64,000 nt of DNA, taken from Talpa occidentalis (lineage: Eukaryota; Chordata; Mammalia; Eulipotyphla; Talpidae). Below the pieces are notes generated by a model. It did not search any database. It was not told where the DNA came from and saw nothing but the letters and a program-made list of their open reading frames with translations. A program made the translations under genes and the position numbers. The DNA is taken from positions 68,741,683 through 68,805,682 of the forward strand of contig NW_023601433.1 in assembly GCF_014898055.3 (NCBI RefSeq). The letters run 5' to 3'. Below are positions 50,058 to 63,265 of this stretch, piece after piece; positions within the stretch are counted from its first letter, which is position 1; every line of letters begins with the position of its first letter.

Positions 50058-50165
50058 ATGACAAGTGTGTGTGTATGTGTGTGTGTGTGTGTGTGTGTGT
50101 ACAGATATAATCACAATGTATATGCATATATAATCACAACATATGTGTGTATATATATGTATATA
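50058..50165. repeat. TG/TA microsatellite
   Basis: A (TG)n run at about 50064-50100 with one AT interruption, followed by a TA/CA-rich patch to about 50165. Confidence 0.95.
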
Positions 50166-50258
50166 ATCAGAACCTCTCTGTATCTCCATTTGTTCATCTT
50201 TAAAATGGAAATAACTGATATTTTTACCCATCCTGCAGAGTTGCTATGAGGTTTAGGT
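50166..50258 (-). repeat. MIR SINE remnant, split by a young SINE
   Basis: 'aacctctctgtatctccatttg', 'taaaatggaaataactg' and 'gagttgctatgaggttt' match reverse MIR. It resumes at about 50566-50640 ('gcccttagatctatgcctgcc'). Confidence 0.65.
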
Positions 50259-50271
50259 AAGAATATATGTA

Positions 50272-50552
50272 GGGCCTCCCTGGTGGCGCAGCAGTTGAGC
50301 GCTGGGTTGCGAAGCTGCCCGCGGCCTCTGCAGCGCAGGTTCGATCCCCGGCTGCTCCCCAGCCACCGGAGGAGGGTCCCACATGGCGCGCAGACCTCTC
50401 CTGCCGCCCACTGCTCCCCTCAGCAGTGTACTTCGGTCCTTCTGCCTGCTCTGCTCCCTGCTCTGGCTCTGGTGAATTCTCTCACCCTCCCGCACTTCTG
50501 ACTGTACCCAGTGCTTGTGTAAATAAATAAGTAAATAAATCTTAAAAAAAAA
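50272..50552 (+). mobile_element. tRNA-derived SINE, subfamily A
   Basis: Best-preserved head in the window: box A TGGCGCAGCAGTTGAG and box B GGTTCGATCCC, 'ctgctcccctcagcagtgt' body, tail GTAAATAAATAAG...CTTAAA. The flanking 13-bp repeats are AAGAATATATGTA (50259-50271) and AAGATTATATGTA (50553-50565). Confidence 0.95.
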
Positions 50553-50640
50553 AAGATTATATGTAAAGCCCTTAGATCTATGCCTGCCACAGAGGAAGCC
50601 CCCAATTAAAGTAAGGCATTTACTACCTGGAGGGGAAAAT

Positions 50641-51056
50641 AGAATAAGCCTTATTTCCTAAAACTGCCAGCCGTGAGTGACTGAAAAGTAGAGGTGATTC
50701 TGAGCAGGTCCTTTGGCAGTGAAGAGGCAGATGAGACAGTTGGCAATTAGGAAGCTGTGCCAAAGGGGCACATCATGATTGAGATCAATACCATGTGCTG
50801 ACTTGGACTAGAACTTCTGCAAGTCTCCCGGTGAGTGCTCAGAGTGAGCCAGGAAGCCTCTGAATTCCTTCCATGCATTTGCTTTTGGATGGTTGTCACT
50901 GAGCACTGTCCCCACAAGGACAGCATTTGAGGGATGCACTTTATCCCACTCAAGACTCCACCTAGAAGCAAAAGGGGCTCTACTTCTTTCCCATGTTCTT
51001 AACTTTAATTTCTGATGGGGAAAAAAAGAGGTTGTTCACCTCTTTAAACATGTATA
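50641..51056. other. Intergenic DNA, nothing recognised
   Basis: No gene or named repeat. Confidence 0.4.
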
Positions 51057-51071
51057 GACAGATACTTCTCT

Positions 51072-51365
51072 TTCTTTCTTTTTTAAAGATTTATTTTATT
51101 TATTTATGCATACAAGAGTTGAGGTGTAGGCCAGAGGTGCGGGATGTGTGTGTGTGAGGATTCACCAGAGAGAGTGGGGAGCATAACACGCTGATTGACA
51201 GAAATGCACTGCTGAGGGGAGTAATAGGGGAGACAGGACAAGTCTGCTGTACCTTGTGGGTCAGCTCCCTGGCCAGGGATTGAACTCATGACACAGTGAC
51301 TGCTGCTGATAGCTTCACAGTGCTGAGACTTAACCCCTTGTGCCACCAGGGAGGCCCCGACAGAT
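51072..51365 (-). mobile_element. tRNA-derived SINE, subfamily B
   Basis: Reversed family sequence ending at 51358, followed by a short extra GACAGAT. The flanking repeats are GACAGATACTTCTCT (51057-51071) and GACAGATACTTTTCT (51366-51380). A small TG expansion lies in the body near 51145-51157. Confidence 0.92.
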
Positions 51366-51589
51366 GACAGATACTTTTCTTAATGGACTTCTCTAAAGAA
51401 TCACAAAGCCTCCTCCAGATAACTATATTTAGAACCGTTGCTATATTCACTGTTTCCCCCTTGGGCATCTGCCATTTGGTAATCTTGTGGGTGAGACTCA
51501 TCAACAGCAGTACCATATTAAGTTCGGGCTGGTATGGGGGGAATTTAGGTCCCGGAAGAACCTGGGATTGCTGTCCGTGTCCTTGCTGA

Positions 51590-51735
51590 TCACTTTATGA
51601 TTTTACTATAATTGAGCAAGCTTCTTAGCCTTCCTAGAAGTTCATTCCCTCCCTTTATAAAATGAGGGTGCTAGGTCAACCTCTAAACCTATTCAAACTC
51701 TGATTTCATATTTGATAAGACATCACCTTAACCAT
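51590..51735 (-). repeat. MIR SINE remnant
   Basis: 'attgagcaagcttcttagcc' and 'ccctttataaaatgagggtgctagg' match reverse MIR. Confidence 0.6.
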
Positions 51736-53290
51736 GAAAAGCTGACTAACTCTGGGACTATTAATATATTTCTTTTGTACAAATCATAAAAGCAATTTAA
51801 CTGAAACCCCTTCTATTCAATAGTTTTCAGAGATCAAATTGAATGACCCAGAAGTCACTCTTAGGGTTGATTTCCCCTTGAGATATTGTCCCTCTAGTCT
51901 GACCTGCCTATCATCATCCTCACTTTTACTTGATGAAGGCTTTGTTGTTATTTACTTCCTAAAGTTGAAATCAATTTATCAGAATTTTCCTGGGCTCACA
52001 AAACTTCATGGAAATGAAAGGTTTTAATTCCAGACTGTGCAGGATGGGTCAGAGTAGGATGAGACTGTTCCAACCAAATATTGTCTAGAACTCTTCTATT
52101 GGCAATTGCTGCTGTGATAACTGTCCAATAATACTTTGAATGGGGTCATTTAGCAGACATGACTGTAATAACATTTTTTGAGGCAGCTAGCAACCATGGA
52201 TACAAGGCACTCAAAGAAAATCACTAAGATGGCACTATGAGTTTACTGTGAAATTGTAAAATTGGATTTTTTTTTATGTATTTTGGGGATCACAAAGTGA
52301 CCAGTAGAAAAAGTTAATGCTGACTCCAGCAGCACTAGGAAACTCTTAAGTCAAGTATAAATGAGCTCATGGATATTACAGCTGACAATGATAGCATTTG
52401 CTCCTGTATATTTCTAGTCATTAGCTGATTAAGTGCTCAAGTATTCTACATGTGGAGAACATGAACTTGTATTTGGATCAAAGGTTTTGTAAATTGTTTT
52501 TGTAAACTTCTTGTGGGTAGGGATTTCCTAATCACTGCCTTACCCCAAATACTGCACTTCATATATTCATAATAGACTCAGAGGCTTCAAATGCCTTTTG
52601 AGACGAAGAGAGAAGATGGCTTAAACACACAAATAAATAACAGTGTGTCCAACAATTATTTTTAAGTGAAAATATGGTCTTTTTATCTATTAGAGAAGCT
52701 CATAGCCATTTTTGAACAAATTAGTTAAAAATGTTCTACATTTATTTTATTTTTCTCCGGGGGCCTGGAAGATTTAATTACTGTAAAAATGCACAAAACA
52801 AGAAATTTTCTTAATGCAATTGATATCACACCCCCTACTCCAACCCAGTTTGTTGACTTAAATGCTGTCGAGGAGCTTTAATGGGGTACTTAAATTCTAA
52901 AATATTTCATGAAACACATGTGAAATGATTAAAGGTAGCATTAAGCAGCCCATTGTGGATGTGTCTTTTATGAGATCTTGACAAGGGCTCGGTATACACA
53001 CCAGACCATTCCTCAGCATGATTCAGAATTGGCTTTAAGTTTTCATCTTAAAGAGTGGGTTTTTTGTTTTTAAATTATTTTTTTAATTATGAAAAAAATT
53101 ATTAAATTATGCAATATCACAGACCTGTAGAAAGAATAGATGACAGTACAATATTATTCAAAGTATAATTCTGGTTTAAAAAGATAACACAATTGAAGTT
53201 CCCCTGAAAACTTATCACCACTTCACCTTCTTCCTCCCCAGAGTTAATACTATGCAATATAAATATATAGCATTAACATTTATGGTATTT
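51736..53290. other. AT-rich intergenic DNA
   Basis: Nothing recognised. The stretch 53040-53290 may be a worn part of the adjoining L1. Confidence 0.4.
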
Positions 53291-54060
53291 CTGGCATGTC
53301 TTCAATTTTTTAAATTGAATTTTCTGTTTTATTATATTGAAGTAACATTGCATTATTACATTATATGTTTCAGGTGCAGCCTTGAAAATCAACACGTGGA
53401 CATTCTACATTATTTCACCACTAATTGTTCAATTTTAGCCTTCACCATATCACAGTTCCCTTTGTTCTAGTTAACCCACCCCCTTCACCCTTCCTTTTGG
53501 AACCCTTAATTGGTCTTATAGTCTAAAGTGTTTTTTTTGTTTGTTTGCTTCATTTAGTTCATCTCCTTGTTTTCTTTACATATCACACATGAGTGAAATC
53601 ATATGGTGCTTGTCTTCCTCTTTCTGATTTACACCACTAAGCATAATACCCTCTAGGCCCATCTAGATGGCTGCAAATGGCAGGATTTCATCTTTTTTTT
53701 AAATAGTTGATTGATATTCCATTGTGTATATGTACCAAATCTTTATCCATTCATCAGTCAGTGGGCCTTTAAGTTCTTGGCTATAAATAGTGTTGAAAAA
53801 ATACAGGGATGCATATGTCTTCAAATCAGTGTTTTTTGTATTTTGGGGGTTAAATACCCAGAAGTAGGATAACCAGATTGCATAGAATTTCTATTTTTAT
53901 TATTTGAGGAATCAGCATACTGCTATTCGTAATGGCTGCACCAATCTACATTCCTTTTGCTAATATATAAGGATCCCTTCTCTCTACATCCTCTCCAACA
54001 CTTCCTGCTTCTTGTTTCTTGGATAATCACTCTCACAGGTGTGGAGGACATTTTCAGATT
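53291..54060 (-). mobile_element. L1 LINE 3' end
   Basis: Reverse L1 3' UTR and ORF2 end: 'cacatgagtgaaatcatatgg', 'ttgatattccattgtgtatatg', 'ttatccattcatcagtcag', 'cagaagtaggataaccag'. 5'-truncated and non-coding. Confidence 0.85.
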
Positions 54061-54296
54061 TTCCTAACTCATTGGATTTAGAAAAGAGTTATCTGTTTGC
54101 TTAACTCTTAAAGCTTAGGTTAATCATTAAGTCTTGGGTGAGAAAGAAAACAAGGTAAAGAGCTTAACAGTCAACCAACCACAGAGTATAATTCATGTGT
54201 ACTTTTAAAATCTGTATTCTGCCTTTGTCTTAAATAGATTATATTTTCAGAAAAAAAACTTACTCTTGACTGATAATGTTTTTATTCTTTCAACAG
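54061..54296. other. Intergenic DNA ending in a strong splice-acceptor-like tract
   Basis: No repeat. The last 30 bases (TTTTTATTCTTTCAACAG) would be a good 3' splice site, with a branch-point-like CTGATAA about 25 bp upstream. Confidence 0.4.
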
Positions 54297-54381
54297 GTTG
54301 GTACTGTGTCTACCATGTACACGACACCAGGGGATACACCTCAGATTTCAGATACTGGCCTATTTCGTTCTCAGCTAAAAG
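54297..54381 (+). other. Orphan exon-like segment (85 bp)
   Basis: Bounded by a strong acceptor (CTTTCAACAG) and a donor-like AAAG|GTTAAT. Two of three frames are open throughout, one reading VGTVSTMYTTPGDTPQISDT. Not AT-rich like its flanks. It could be an exon of an unannotated or lncRNA transcript, or chance. No protein family recognised. Confidence 0.2.
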
Positions 54382-54945
54382 GTTAATTACCCTTGTGTGA
54401 ATTGGAAAATTGACTGTGCTGTATATATCTTCCATGTGAAAAATTTGTTCTTAAAACAAAAGAAAAAAAAGAGATTAAATGGTGCTGGAATTTTGACAAT
54501 GTTATCACAAACTAGCGCTCATTAAAAACAATTAGCCCCACTGCTCTTTATGAACCGGACACTTAGCTTAATGGAGCTCAAAGGACTGACACTCTTAATC
54601 TGATGTGATCTCTTTTACAAGTAATTATGCCTCAAGGGAAGACTGAAGGGAGAGAGATCTACAATTATAGATGTGTGTATATCAATTTTGTTCCCTTAGA
54701 AACCATATCCTCTTATATATACCAATCTTCCCAGCAAGCTTAGTTTCCCTGGCAAGAGGATTTGCAAGGACACCCACTTACGGATATCTATTGACCTGGT
54801 GGAGAGATAAAGCAAGAGTATGGTAGGTAATGACCTTCATCCAGGTACACCACTCCTGAAAGGTTACTGCTATGAATTTTGATGCAAGGTTTTTTTTTTT
54901 TTTTTGAGATGAAATATGCAGAACTAAAAACCATTCAAATTTTAT
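54382..54945. other. Intergenic DNA, nothing recognised
   Basis: No gene or named repeat. Confidence 0.4.
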
Positions 54946-54963
54946 GTCAATACCAGAAATTTT

Positions 54964-55172
54964 AAAAAATATTTTATTTTATATAATTCTTACATCATTT
55001 TTCATCTTTGCACAATGTATGCATTTTCATTTTGGTTATATTCCCCATACACTTGCACCCTCCCCTTATTTTGACTCTAGTTCTTCCTCTCCCCACCCCT
55101 CTCCGCTCCTACCCCCCCACCCTGTAGTGTGTTTCTGATTTATAGTTGCTTGTTGATTTTGATTATTACTTT
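54964..55172 (-). mobile_element. Unidentified retroposon with 18-bp target duplication
   Basis: The perfect 18-bp repeat GTCAATACCAGAAATTTT (54946-54963 and 55173-55190) brackets 209 bp. The left end is A/T-rich, consistent with a reversed A-rich tail. In sense, a G-rich tract (GGGTGGGGGGGTAGG) precedes, as in L1 3' UTRs. Most likely a 5'-truncated L1 3' end, but I cannot place it firmly. Confidence 0.75.
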
Positions 55173-55190
55173 GTCAATACCAGAAATTTT

Positions 55191-55589
55191 TTATGTCCTT
55201 AGGTGGCTAAGGACTTCCTATACAGAAGGATCAAGTAACAATAACTATTCCTTGTGTCAAAAGAGACAAAGGGAAGTCTCCTCAGTTTGCCATGACCTTG
55301 AAGCAAATTGGAGTAATTTCCATATTGCTCTTCCCATGGCCTCAAACTATTGTGAGGTGGTTCAGAAGCCACAAAGGACACCTCTGGAATGTAAAGACGG
55401 AATGGCAAATATCATGATTGCATTGCTTTGTCATCTCTGATATCTGAGATGTTTATGAGATTCTAACAAGGGCTACTGAAAAAGCTGTGAAACTATTTTG
55501 CTTTACCCATTGTTGAGTTAATGAACAGGGTTGTGAAACTACCATGTTTCCTAGAATTGAATTAGTGATTTCTTTGGTTCCATAAATCA
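55191..55589. other. Intergenic DNA, nothing recognised
   Basis: A 103-codon frame ends at 55440 but starts in the retroposon and has no recognisable domain, so it is not called. Confidence 0.4.
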
Positions 55590-55800
55590 TCAACAATTGA
55601 ATGATTCATTTAAGAACACTTAATGAGTATCTACTAGGTGGTTGGGCTGCAGTGACAGGCAATTAAGAGATGATTCCCAGCCTAAAGGAATTCACAGGGT
55701 GGTGTAGGAAGCAGAGAGCTCATTCAGTCAGGTCAAAACAATATGATGGGAGCAACATGAACAGAGAAGGTAGACAAAGCCAATCACGGAAGCTGAGGGG
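55590..55800 (+). repeat. L2-like LINE remnant
   Basis: 'aatgagtatctactaggtgg' and 'cccagcctaaaggaattcacagggtgg' resemble L2 3' sequence. Confidence 0.55.
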
Positions 55801-55884
55801 AGATCAGGAGAGATTCCCAGTGGTGACCACTGACTTGAGTTAGAAGGGATTTGTAGGTACTAGGGGGTGCTATAATGTAAGCAT

Positions 55885-55978
55885 TTTGCCCTATATAAGT
55901 GTATCAAGTCAATATGTTGTCCAACTAAAATTTACACAGTGTTATACATCAACTGTATCTCAATAAAAGGAAGGGAAA
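55885..55978 (+). mobile_element. L1 3' tail fragment
   Basis: 'ctaaaatttacacagtgttatacatcaactgtatctcaataaaa' (in pieces) is the typical end of an old L1 3' UTR. Confidence 0.7.
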
Positions 55979-57230
55979 TGCATGTATATTTTTCATGTGA
56001 AGTGTCCTGTACCATAGGGAATAGCAAAATTTAAGTACTCTTTGATTAGGAATATAGCAGGCGTGGCTATTTCATGAAGTAAACTTTTCTATTTGATTAT
56101 ATTTGTTTTTGTTTTGTTTTTATTACCATAGGACATAGCCCTTGCTATTATTTTCCAGGGTTATTTTCACAAGCAGAAACATTTCACCTTCTGAGTAGCT
56201 TAGATGTTCTTTATTATAATGGACACCTAGAGTTTCTCACTCTATCCACCTACTACAGGATCAGAGCTGACTTTACAGAAGGAGATGCCACGAGAAAGTG
56301 ATAATGGATACTTGCTGTTCAGTCTATCTCTTCTTAGGCAGCACATCAATTGGGAGATACTTGAGTGACTGAAACCTTGTAACTATACCTCATAACTAAA
56401 TGTACCTAAATGTACTTCATAACTGCAGTGATTAGAGTCAGGCTGTACCACTTATTTTGACCTTTGCTGATGAGTAGAGGAATGCAAATACCGAATTGAA
56501 ATGAAGGGTAGCTGTAGGATGGAGGCCTGGAAAATAGCAAATTCTGAGGTTCGGGACAAAGAATTCTCCCTATCAATTCCAATGAATTGACAACTTCCCA
56601 CAGAGCTTTTGAAAATTCTGGGCTTTATCATTGAAAGGAAACAACTAACTTCAACACAAATTCAGTGAGTCCTACCTCTTGGACAGCTACTTTAATGAAT
56701 GCAGGATATAAAACGATGAAAAAGACTTGTTTCTCCCTTCCATTGCTCAAATGTAGACACTCTTAAACACGCAACCATAATGTAACAATAGAGTGGATTC
56801 AGCTCATTTGTGCAAAGATTATGTCCTGTGTTCTTACTACCACTGATTCTCTGACATATGGTGGTGGTCCTTGATTTTCTCTCCCAGATCTCCCCTTTGT
56901 GATGCCTTAACTTGGCTTGTATTTCACATCTTCAGATCACAGTCACAATTAATAGTTATCAGTTTTTCTCACCACTTTTGTAGAATTGTTGCATGTGAAT
57001 TCAATGCTTTATAGAATTACTCTATCTGCAAACCACCTCTGTTCTTAGTCCTGCTCCAATCCTCCTCAACTCTGCTCAGTGTCTCTGCCCTCCCCACATT
57101 AACCTTCATCCCTATTTTCCTCAATCATTGTTGTCCTCTTCCTACATAAAGAAAAATCCATTTCTTTCCTAATGTGTTTCTTCACTGGATGTCTCCTTTA
57201 CTTTCACACTGGACGCCTCTGTCACTTCCA
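55979..57230. other. Intergenic DNA, nothing recognised
   Basis: No gene or repeat I can name. Confidence 0.4.
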
Positions 57231-57234
57231 ATAA

Positions 57235-57970
57235 CCAAATGTGTGGATGTTTTTCCCCATATGGAGCAATTCCCTGCAATCCCAGTGGGTGTCCTACAGT
57301 TGAACTCGACCTGACACCATCTTCTTGGAGACAGCATCAGGTCCTACAGGTTAAGGACTCAGTCATGGGACACTACATCCCCAACCCCACCTCCCGCATT
57401 CAGATGGCAATCACAAGTAGTGGGTCTCCAGATAACCCACAATTTCTTAGCTGCAAATCAGAGGTTCTCACTACCTCCCCTCCCTTGGATTTATTTTTAA
57501 GAGCAGCTTGCAGAACTCAGGAATACACATTTACCAGTTTATTAAAATATATGATGAAGGATAGAGATGAACAGTCAGATGAAGTACACAGTGGGGTGTA
57601 AGAGCACTCCCTTGGAGTTGGGGTGCAGCCCCTTCCAGGTATGGGTATGCTTGCCTGCCTGGAAGATCTCAATCCCCCTACTAGTGGAATTTTGTGGAGA
57701 CTTCCTCATCTAGGTGTGATCAAATAGTAATTCCATTTCCAACCCCTCTTCCCTCTCTGGAGGGTGGGGTATGGGGCTAAAAATTCCAAGCTCCTAATCA
57801 TGCTTTCATTTTTCTGGAGACGAACTCATCCAGGAGGCTAACCAGAGTTGCCTCAATAAAACAAAGATATTCCTAGTGCTCTTATCACTTAGGAATTTAC
57901 GAGGTTTTTAAATAAGCTTTGTTCCAGGAACCCAGAGCAGGGACCAATAAATATTTTCAATGATCTCACA
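57235..57970. mobile_element. Probable fossil ERVL-type LTR
   Basis: 'gggtgtcctacagttgaactc', 'acaggttaaggactcagtc', 'gcttgcagaactcagg', 'taccagtttattaaaatat' and 'agttgcctcaataaaacaaagatattcc' follow the order of a common old mammalian LTR. Family name not certain. The 120-codon frame at its start is repeat sequence. Confidence 0.5.
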
Positions 57971-58855
57971 CACCCCACTCAAAAACTATTCAAAACCTGT
58001 CATTCTTCAACCCCTGTGATGTTCAGCAAGATATAGCTAAAATTAAAAAGAGGAAAAACACTCAAATAATTTGCATCTTGGGCAGTTTAAGCCCATTAGT
58101 GAAAATTGCAAATCTGGAGGTAGGATCGTGAGAGCACTGGAGGGGGCAGTAGAGGAGCAAGTATCCTTGCTGATCCTGGTGCTGAAAAACAGTCAAATAC
58201 CGGAATTCCATCTTCACTCAATTTGCTCTCACACATATATTATCCCCTTTCCTGTTTCCACTTCTCTTTTTTTTCTCCCTTTCTAATTTAGCCATCTGTC
58301 TCCTCTCTCGTTCTTTCTCTTTCCAGTTGCTTTTGGAGGCATTGTGCAAGCAGACTGACCCTTTCTAGTTGTTTTTTCTTCCTATCCATCACAAATTATT
58401 TTAGCTGTTACCCCGTAGTCTTACATCAACTTAAATTTTACTGAAATAAATGGGCTCTAGGAAATAATACAACAAAGTGTGGTCTCTGTCACCTTTAATA
58501 TGAAACTTACAAAATAATATCACACAGGTAAAATTAGCAAAGACATGATTTTAGGTAAATACCTGTAGACTTCTTAGCCAGATATTTTAGCCAGTGGCTA
58601 TATGACTTAAGTAACTTTCTCAGGAATATGTATCCAACTTGAAGGTCGAATTGCTTGTTTTTGGTCAGTTGTATGTTTTGTAAATAAAGTTTAAGGCGCA
58701 CAGCCATTCATACTCACTTATTTACCTAGAGTCTATGATTGCTTTTGTGGGACTATGGCAGAGTTAAGTAGTTATGATAGAGATCCTATGGCCCTAAAAG
58801 CCTAAAATATTTATTTTCTGGCTCTTAACAATTTGCTAAATCCGCCCTAGGTATC
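57971..58855. other. Intergenic DNA, nothing recognised
   Basis: No gene or named repeat. Confidence 0.4.
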
Positions 58856-58859
58856 TGTG

Positions 58860-59200
58860 TCAATCCACTGAGGCCAAATTATGCTGCAGTAGCAAATGAT
58901 GGAAAACCTCTGACTTATAATAGAAATATCTTTTACTCATGTGACATGGTCTTTGAGGGTCAGTTCTGATGTCTCTTTCAAGGATGAAGGCTGAAGGAGC
59001 AGCGCCCACATTTAACAGTGCTGATTATCATAGGCAAGAGAACCGTCTAGCTCTTAAATCTCCTCAGAAGTGACACATGTTGCTTTCACTTGTGTTTTAT
59101 TGGTTAAATCAGTCACAGACCAAGCCTGGGAAAGAGGAAAATTCCTCCTGCAAGGACTTCTGGGAAAGAGAGGGCTGATTAGCAGAAGCTAGAGAAAAAC
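58860..59200. repeat. Ancient interspersed repeat, family unnamed
   Basis: 'aaattatgctgcagtagcaaatgatgg', 'ctcagaagtgacacatgttgc' and 'gttttattggttaaatcagtcacag' are typical of an old common repeat. I cannot name it. Confidence 0.4.
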
Positions 59201-61925
59201 TTTGATAATAATAGTGTGATACAGAGTCTATTTAGCTTTCTGTAAGAGTTCGTTTTAAAAATGAGATTTTCTAGAAGGTCTTAGCGCATAAAGTCTCTCA
59301 ATTTTGTCTTCTCTTCCCTAGAGGCATATCAAGCAGTGTATTTCCAACAATGAGTCAGCCTCAGAATTCTATGAGTTTGAGAGGGTGGTGTGTGTGTGAA
59401 AAGGGAAACTTAGACTTGTGGTTTCCTGGCTAGGACCCCCCGCCGCCCCCAAGCACACACTTTGCCCTTCCCCATCCTGGCATTCCCTCATTATTAGCTC
59501 ACCACAGGAATCATCTTACTACTTTCTTGTGTCACAGATGGAGTTCCCTGAGGAGATTTGAGCACTTGTGGTTCACAAGGGAGAACTCCAGGCACTGTCA
59601 GTGGTAGGGGTGGAGGAGAGAAGGTGGCAGAATGAGGCCCAGGCAGTGAGGATGCAGCCGAGACCTCTGTCATCTGCAATGCTAGGAAGACTTTGGATCT
59701 GACATCCAGGCAAGGGGTAGGCCCAGGGGCCAGACATTCATCCCCTTGCATTGGCCATTCATTGGGAGTAGCGTACTGAGTAAATAAAGGGGCATGTGTG
59801 ACACTGGACAAAGAAGCAAAGGAGCACTGGGCAAAGGATGAGAAAAGTCATCCATGGGCCAGAGCTGTCTGTGCCAATACTCCAGCTGGGACAGATGAGG
59901 GATTCCGTCTAGGGAAGTGGAATGGGTATCTTGGCAGAACACAGCAGCATTAACTTGTTTACTTCAAGTACCCCTGGAAGTACAAGACTCAAGATGTCCA
60001 TACTTTCCTCCCTTCCAGCCCCCATAATTCTCATCTTCATTCAGCTCTGAATTTGCTCTTTTCTGTCTCAATATCCTACTTCTCCCCAGCCCTTGACACT
60101 CCTACTGTGCTCTTTGAAATTCACAGCCAGTCATCAGAACATTTCTATTCACAAATTCTTTTCTAATAATTTCCTTCATCTTTGTGCTCTAGGTGAGATC
60201 TAGATCTGCCTTGAGACCACTGCTTCCCCAGCACTTCAAAGGCTACTGTTTTCTTGACCACATTCTGAAACCCAGGAGGGAAGAGGTAGTCTCTTCTTCC
60301 CCACACTGGAATATAAGTTAAATTATTTCACTCCTTTGGTTAAATAATTCTTTTCATGACTGGGGTAGTAGAAGCAAACAGATCATTACTTTATTGACCT
60401 TGTTTGTTCCCCCCTCCCTCATCTCCCAGCTCTGAATCCAATCCAGACATTATTGTCTCAGACATTACTGAGTTACTCTGTGACTCTTTGCAACATAAGT
60501 TCTTAACATCTTCTCATGATATAAATGTCCACATGGAAAATACTTTTAACACATCAGCTTCCCAGCTTATTACCTTCTCTACTGAGGTGACCCTAAGTCC
60601 TACTCTTCCTCATCACATTCTTCTTCTTTATAGTCTTGACCTTGTTATCAATGATTATATTCTACCCAAACTTCCCATTTTAAGCACCTTACTCTCCAGC
60701 CATCATCTTGTATTGTTTCAACGCATTTTCTTTGGGATTCTAACTCCAGTAATTTTTTGATCTCATTGGGGCCTCAAATACCACCTTTGCTCTGTCTTTT
60801 TTTGGTTTGGCTAAGATGCCATGATCCATCATTTATTTTTCATATTACAACCAGAACTTGCCATTTAAAATATATGACGAATTATGACATTCCTCTGATT
60901 AAACAAACCTTTCATGATTGAGGGAATAGAAATAAACAGAAGACTCCACATGTCCCATCTACCTCCATCTGTGCCCATACAATCTGTCTTTCCTCTTGAT
61001 CTTATTGAAGAACCGTCTTTGTTTCTATCTGAAGGACTCTCACGTTCCCACCCCTCCTTCCTCAGTTGGCAAGCTGGTTTGGCTATTGGCAGGAAGCCTT
61101 AACTCCTCACCATGTGGACTGCTGCATGGAACTGCTTGTGTGCCCACATGGCATGGCAGTTTGCTTTCTTTAGAGAAGGAGATGGAAAAGCGATCAATAT
61201 GGAAGCTTTACTCCTTTTTTACAATGTGGCCTCCAAAATCACACATCATTTTTTTCATAATCCCCCATAGGTTACACACTAAGTCAGGTTCAATGTGAGA
61301 GGTGATGATATGAGGATGTCATTATGAGGAGGCAAAGATCCTTGACCACCATCTTGGAGGCTAGCTACCGTGTGGCTATAAAATCTTTGATACTCTTTCT
61401 ATGTACAAATAGGATCTATATCACCTTCTCTTCATTCTTAGGAGGTGAGGGCTCTCTGAGATTGCTTAGGTGAGTGGAATATAACAGAAATGACTGTATC
61501 ATCCTGTGAGCCCAGTCCTTAAGGACTGAGTACTTCCATTTACCATTGATTGGAATGGAATACATGCTTCACCATGTAAGCCAGTTACTTTGTAAGAAAT
61601 CTGACTAACCTGAGACCACCATGCTGTGAGGAAGCTTGAATTAGCCACTAGAGAGGCATCAGCCATATGAATGAAGAGACCTTCAGATTATTCTAGCTTC
61701 AGTATTCATTTAATTGCTGTTGCATGAGGACTTTAAGAACTATAAGAGTTAATAGTAAATTGTGCAAATCATCAATTTGGGATGGTTTATATTACAGCAG
61801 ATGATGCAAAATTAGGTAAAGCAACTCTAAAAGAATAATATTTCAACAAGGACCTGCTACTTGAAGGTAGGGATGTCTAGGAAATAGAAAAATAGAAGTG
61901 CAAACATCCTGAAATAGGAGTGTGG
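59201..61925. other. Intergenic DNA with possible ancient repeats
   Basis: Two segments about 570 bp apart are alike ('cctttggttaaataattcttttcatgactgggg' near 60340 and 'cctctgattaaacaaacctttcatgattgaggg' near 60895). They may be repeated pieces of an old L2-like element on the minus strand. Frames of 86-118 codons here show no domains. Confidence 0.35.
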
Positions 61926-61929
61926 TTGG

Positions 61930-63240
61930 TGGATTTGAGAATAGCAAGGAGGCTGATGATGCATCAAAGTAAGAGAGATAAAGTAGATGATGAAGTCCGA
62001 GAGGTGGCTGGGGGCCAAATATTGGTTGGGTCTTAGAGATTGTTATAAAGACTTTCAATTTTACTTTGAGAGATATAGAAAGTCATTGAAAGGGGTTATT
62101 TAACCAGAGAGTGACCTAATTCAAGTTATATTTTATATGACTCAGCCTTGTTGTTCTGTGGCAAATAAATTGGTGAAATGAGTAGAAACAGAAAAGCCAT
62201 TGAGACAACTCTTGCATAGTCTGCAGGGGAGAGTTGGAGGTGATGGGAATTGATAGAATTCTAGAAATGTTCTGAAATTAGAGTCAACAATATTTAATTA
62301 AAGATTGGATGTGGACTGAAGTGAGAAAAAAGAAATAAATCAAAAATAATTCATTGGGTTTAGTCCAAAACAAGTAAATGAACATAGGTTGGCATTTACA
62401 GGTATAGAAGAAGAAAAAGTGGGTGGTGGTTTATTTTAGAAGGAGGGTCAAATTTTGTGTTTGGAAATTGTAAGTTAACTTCCAGATAGAAATGTAGATT
62501 TGATAGTTATGCTGGGTTCAGGGTAGGGTTAGATATAAAGCAAAAAGACTGATACGGTTATAGGAGTGGTACATAAAGAAGAGGTGCAGAACTAAGCCCT
62601 AGGACATTATAACATATAAAATGTCAAGAAGAGGTTCAGAGGAGAAAAGAAAGTGTGAAATGATTGTTTAGGAGACAAGACTTGATGAAAGTGCACAAGA
62701 ATTGGCAGGTGACATGAGGGGCAACTTGTTTGTGTTTGTGGTTTTATAGAAAGATCAGTCAACTTGGGTGTGTGTTCTCCTCTAGCCATATTTATTTGCA
62801 CTTGGACAAGTGAGGAGTGGAGTGGGAGAGAGAAAGAGAGAGAGAGAGAGTCAGATTTGATCAAGATTGGAGTTTTTCAGCAAGTTATGACTATTGGAAT
62901 TGAAGGTGTTTGCAAAAGAGTGCTATTGTGTTGACCAGGGAATTGAGTTGAGTGAGAAAAGTGAGAATATGAAAGGGGAAACAAGCAATGAAAATTGGGT
63001 GAAGTACTGTTGGAATCAGCATAGAAGAGGGAATGAGCTGGTGGAGGGACCGTGTGATAACTAAAACTGGGTTTTTAGATGGGATGAACTTGTAAGAGTC
63101 TGACCCTGATGAAATGAGATGGAGGACAATATCCTTGTTAGTGAAGAGTCAAAGATTGGCAGACTGTTGAATTGAATGTAGCTCTTACATAGGGCATCAA
63201 AATCCCCAAGAATTGTGCCGAAGTAAAGTTAAGAGACAGT
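61930..63240. repeat. Ancient L2-like repeat
   Basis: 'gaaagtcattgaaaggggttatttaaccagagagtgacc', 'gaactaagccctaggacattataac' and 'ttgagtgagaaaagtgagaatatg' are parts of the same old family as 32860-33480. A (GA)n run lies at 62825-62850. Confidence 0.5.
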
Positions 63241-63265
63241 GAGTTGGGTCTAAAATCTTCATTGA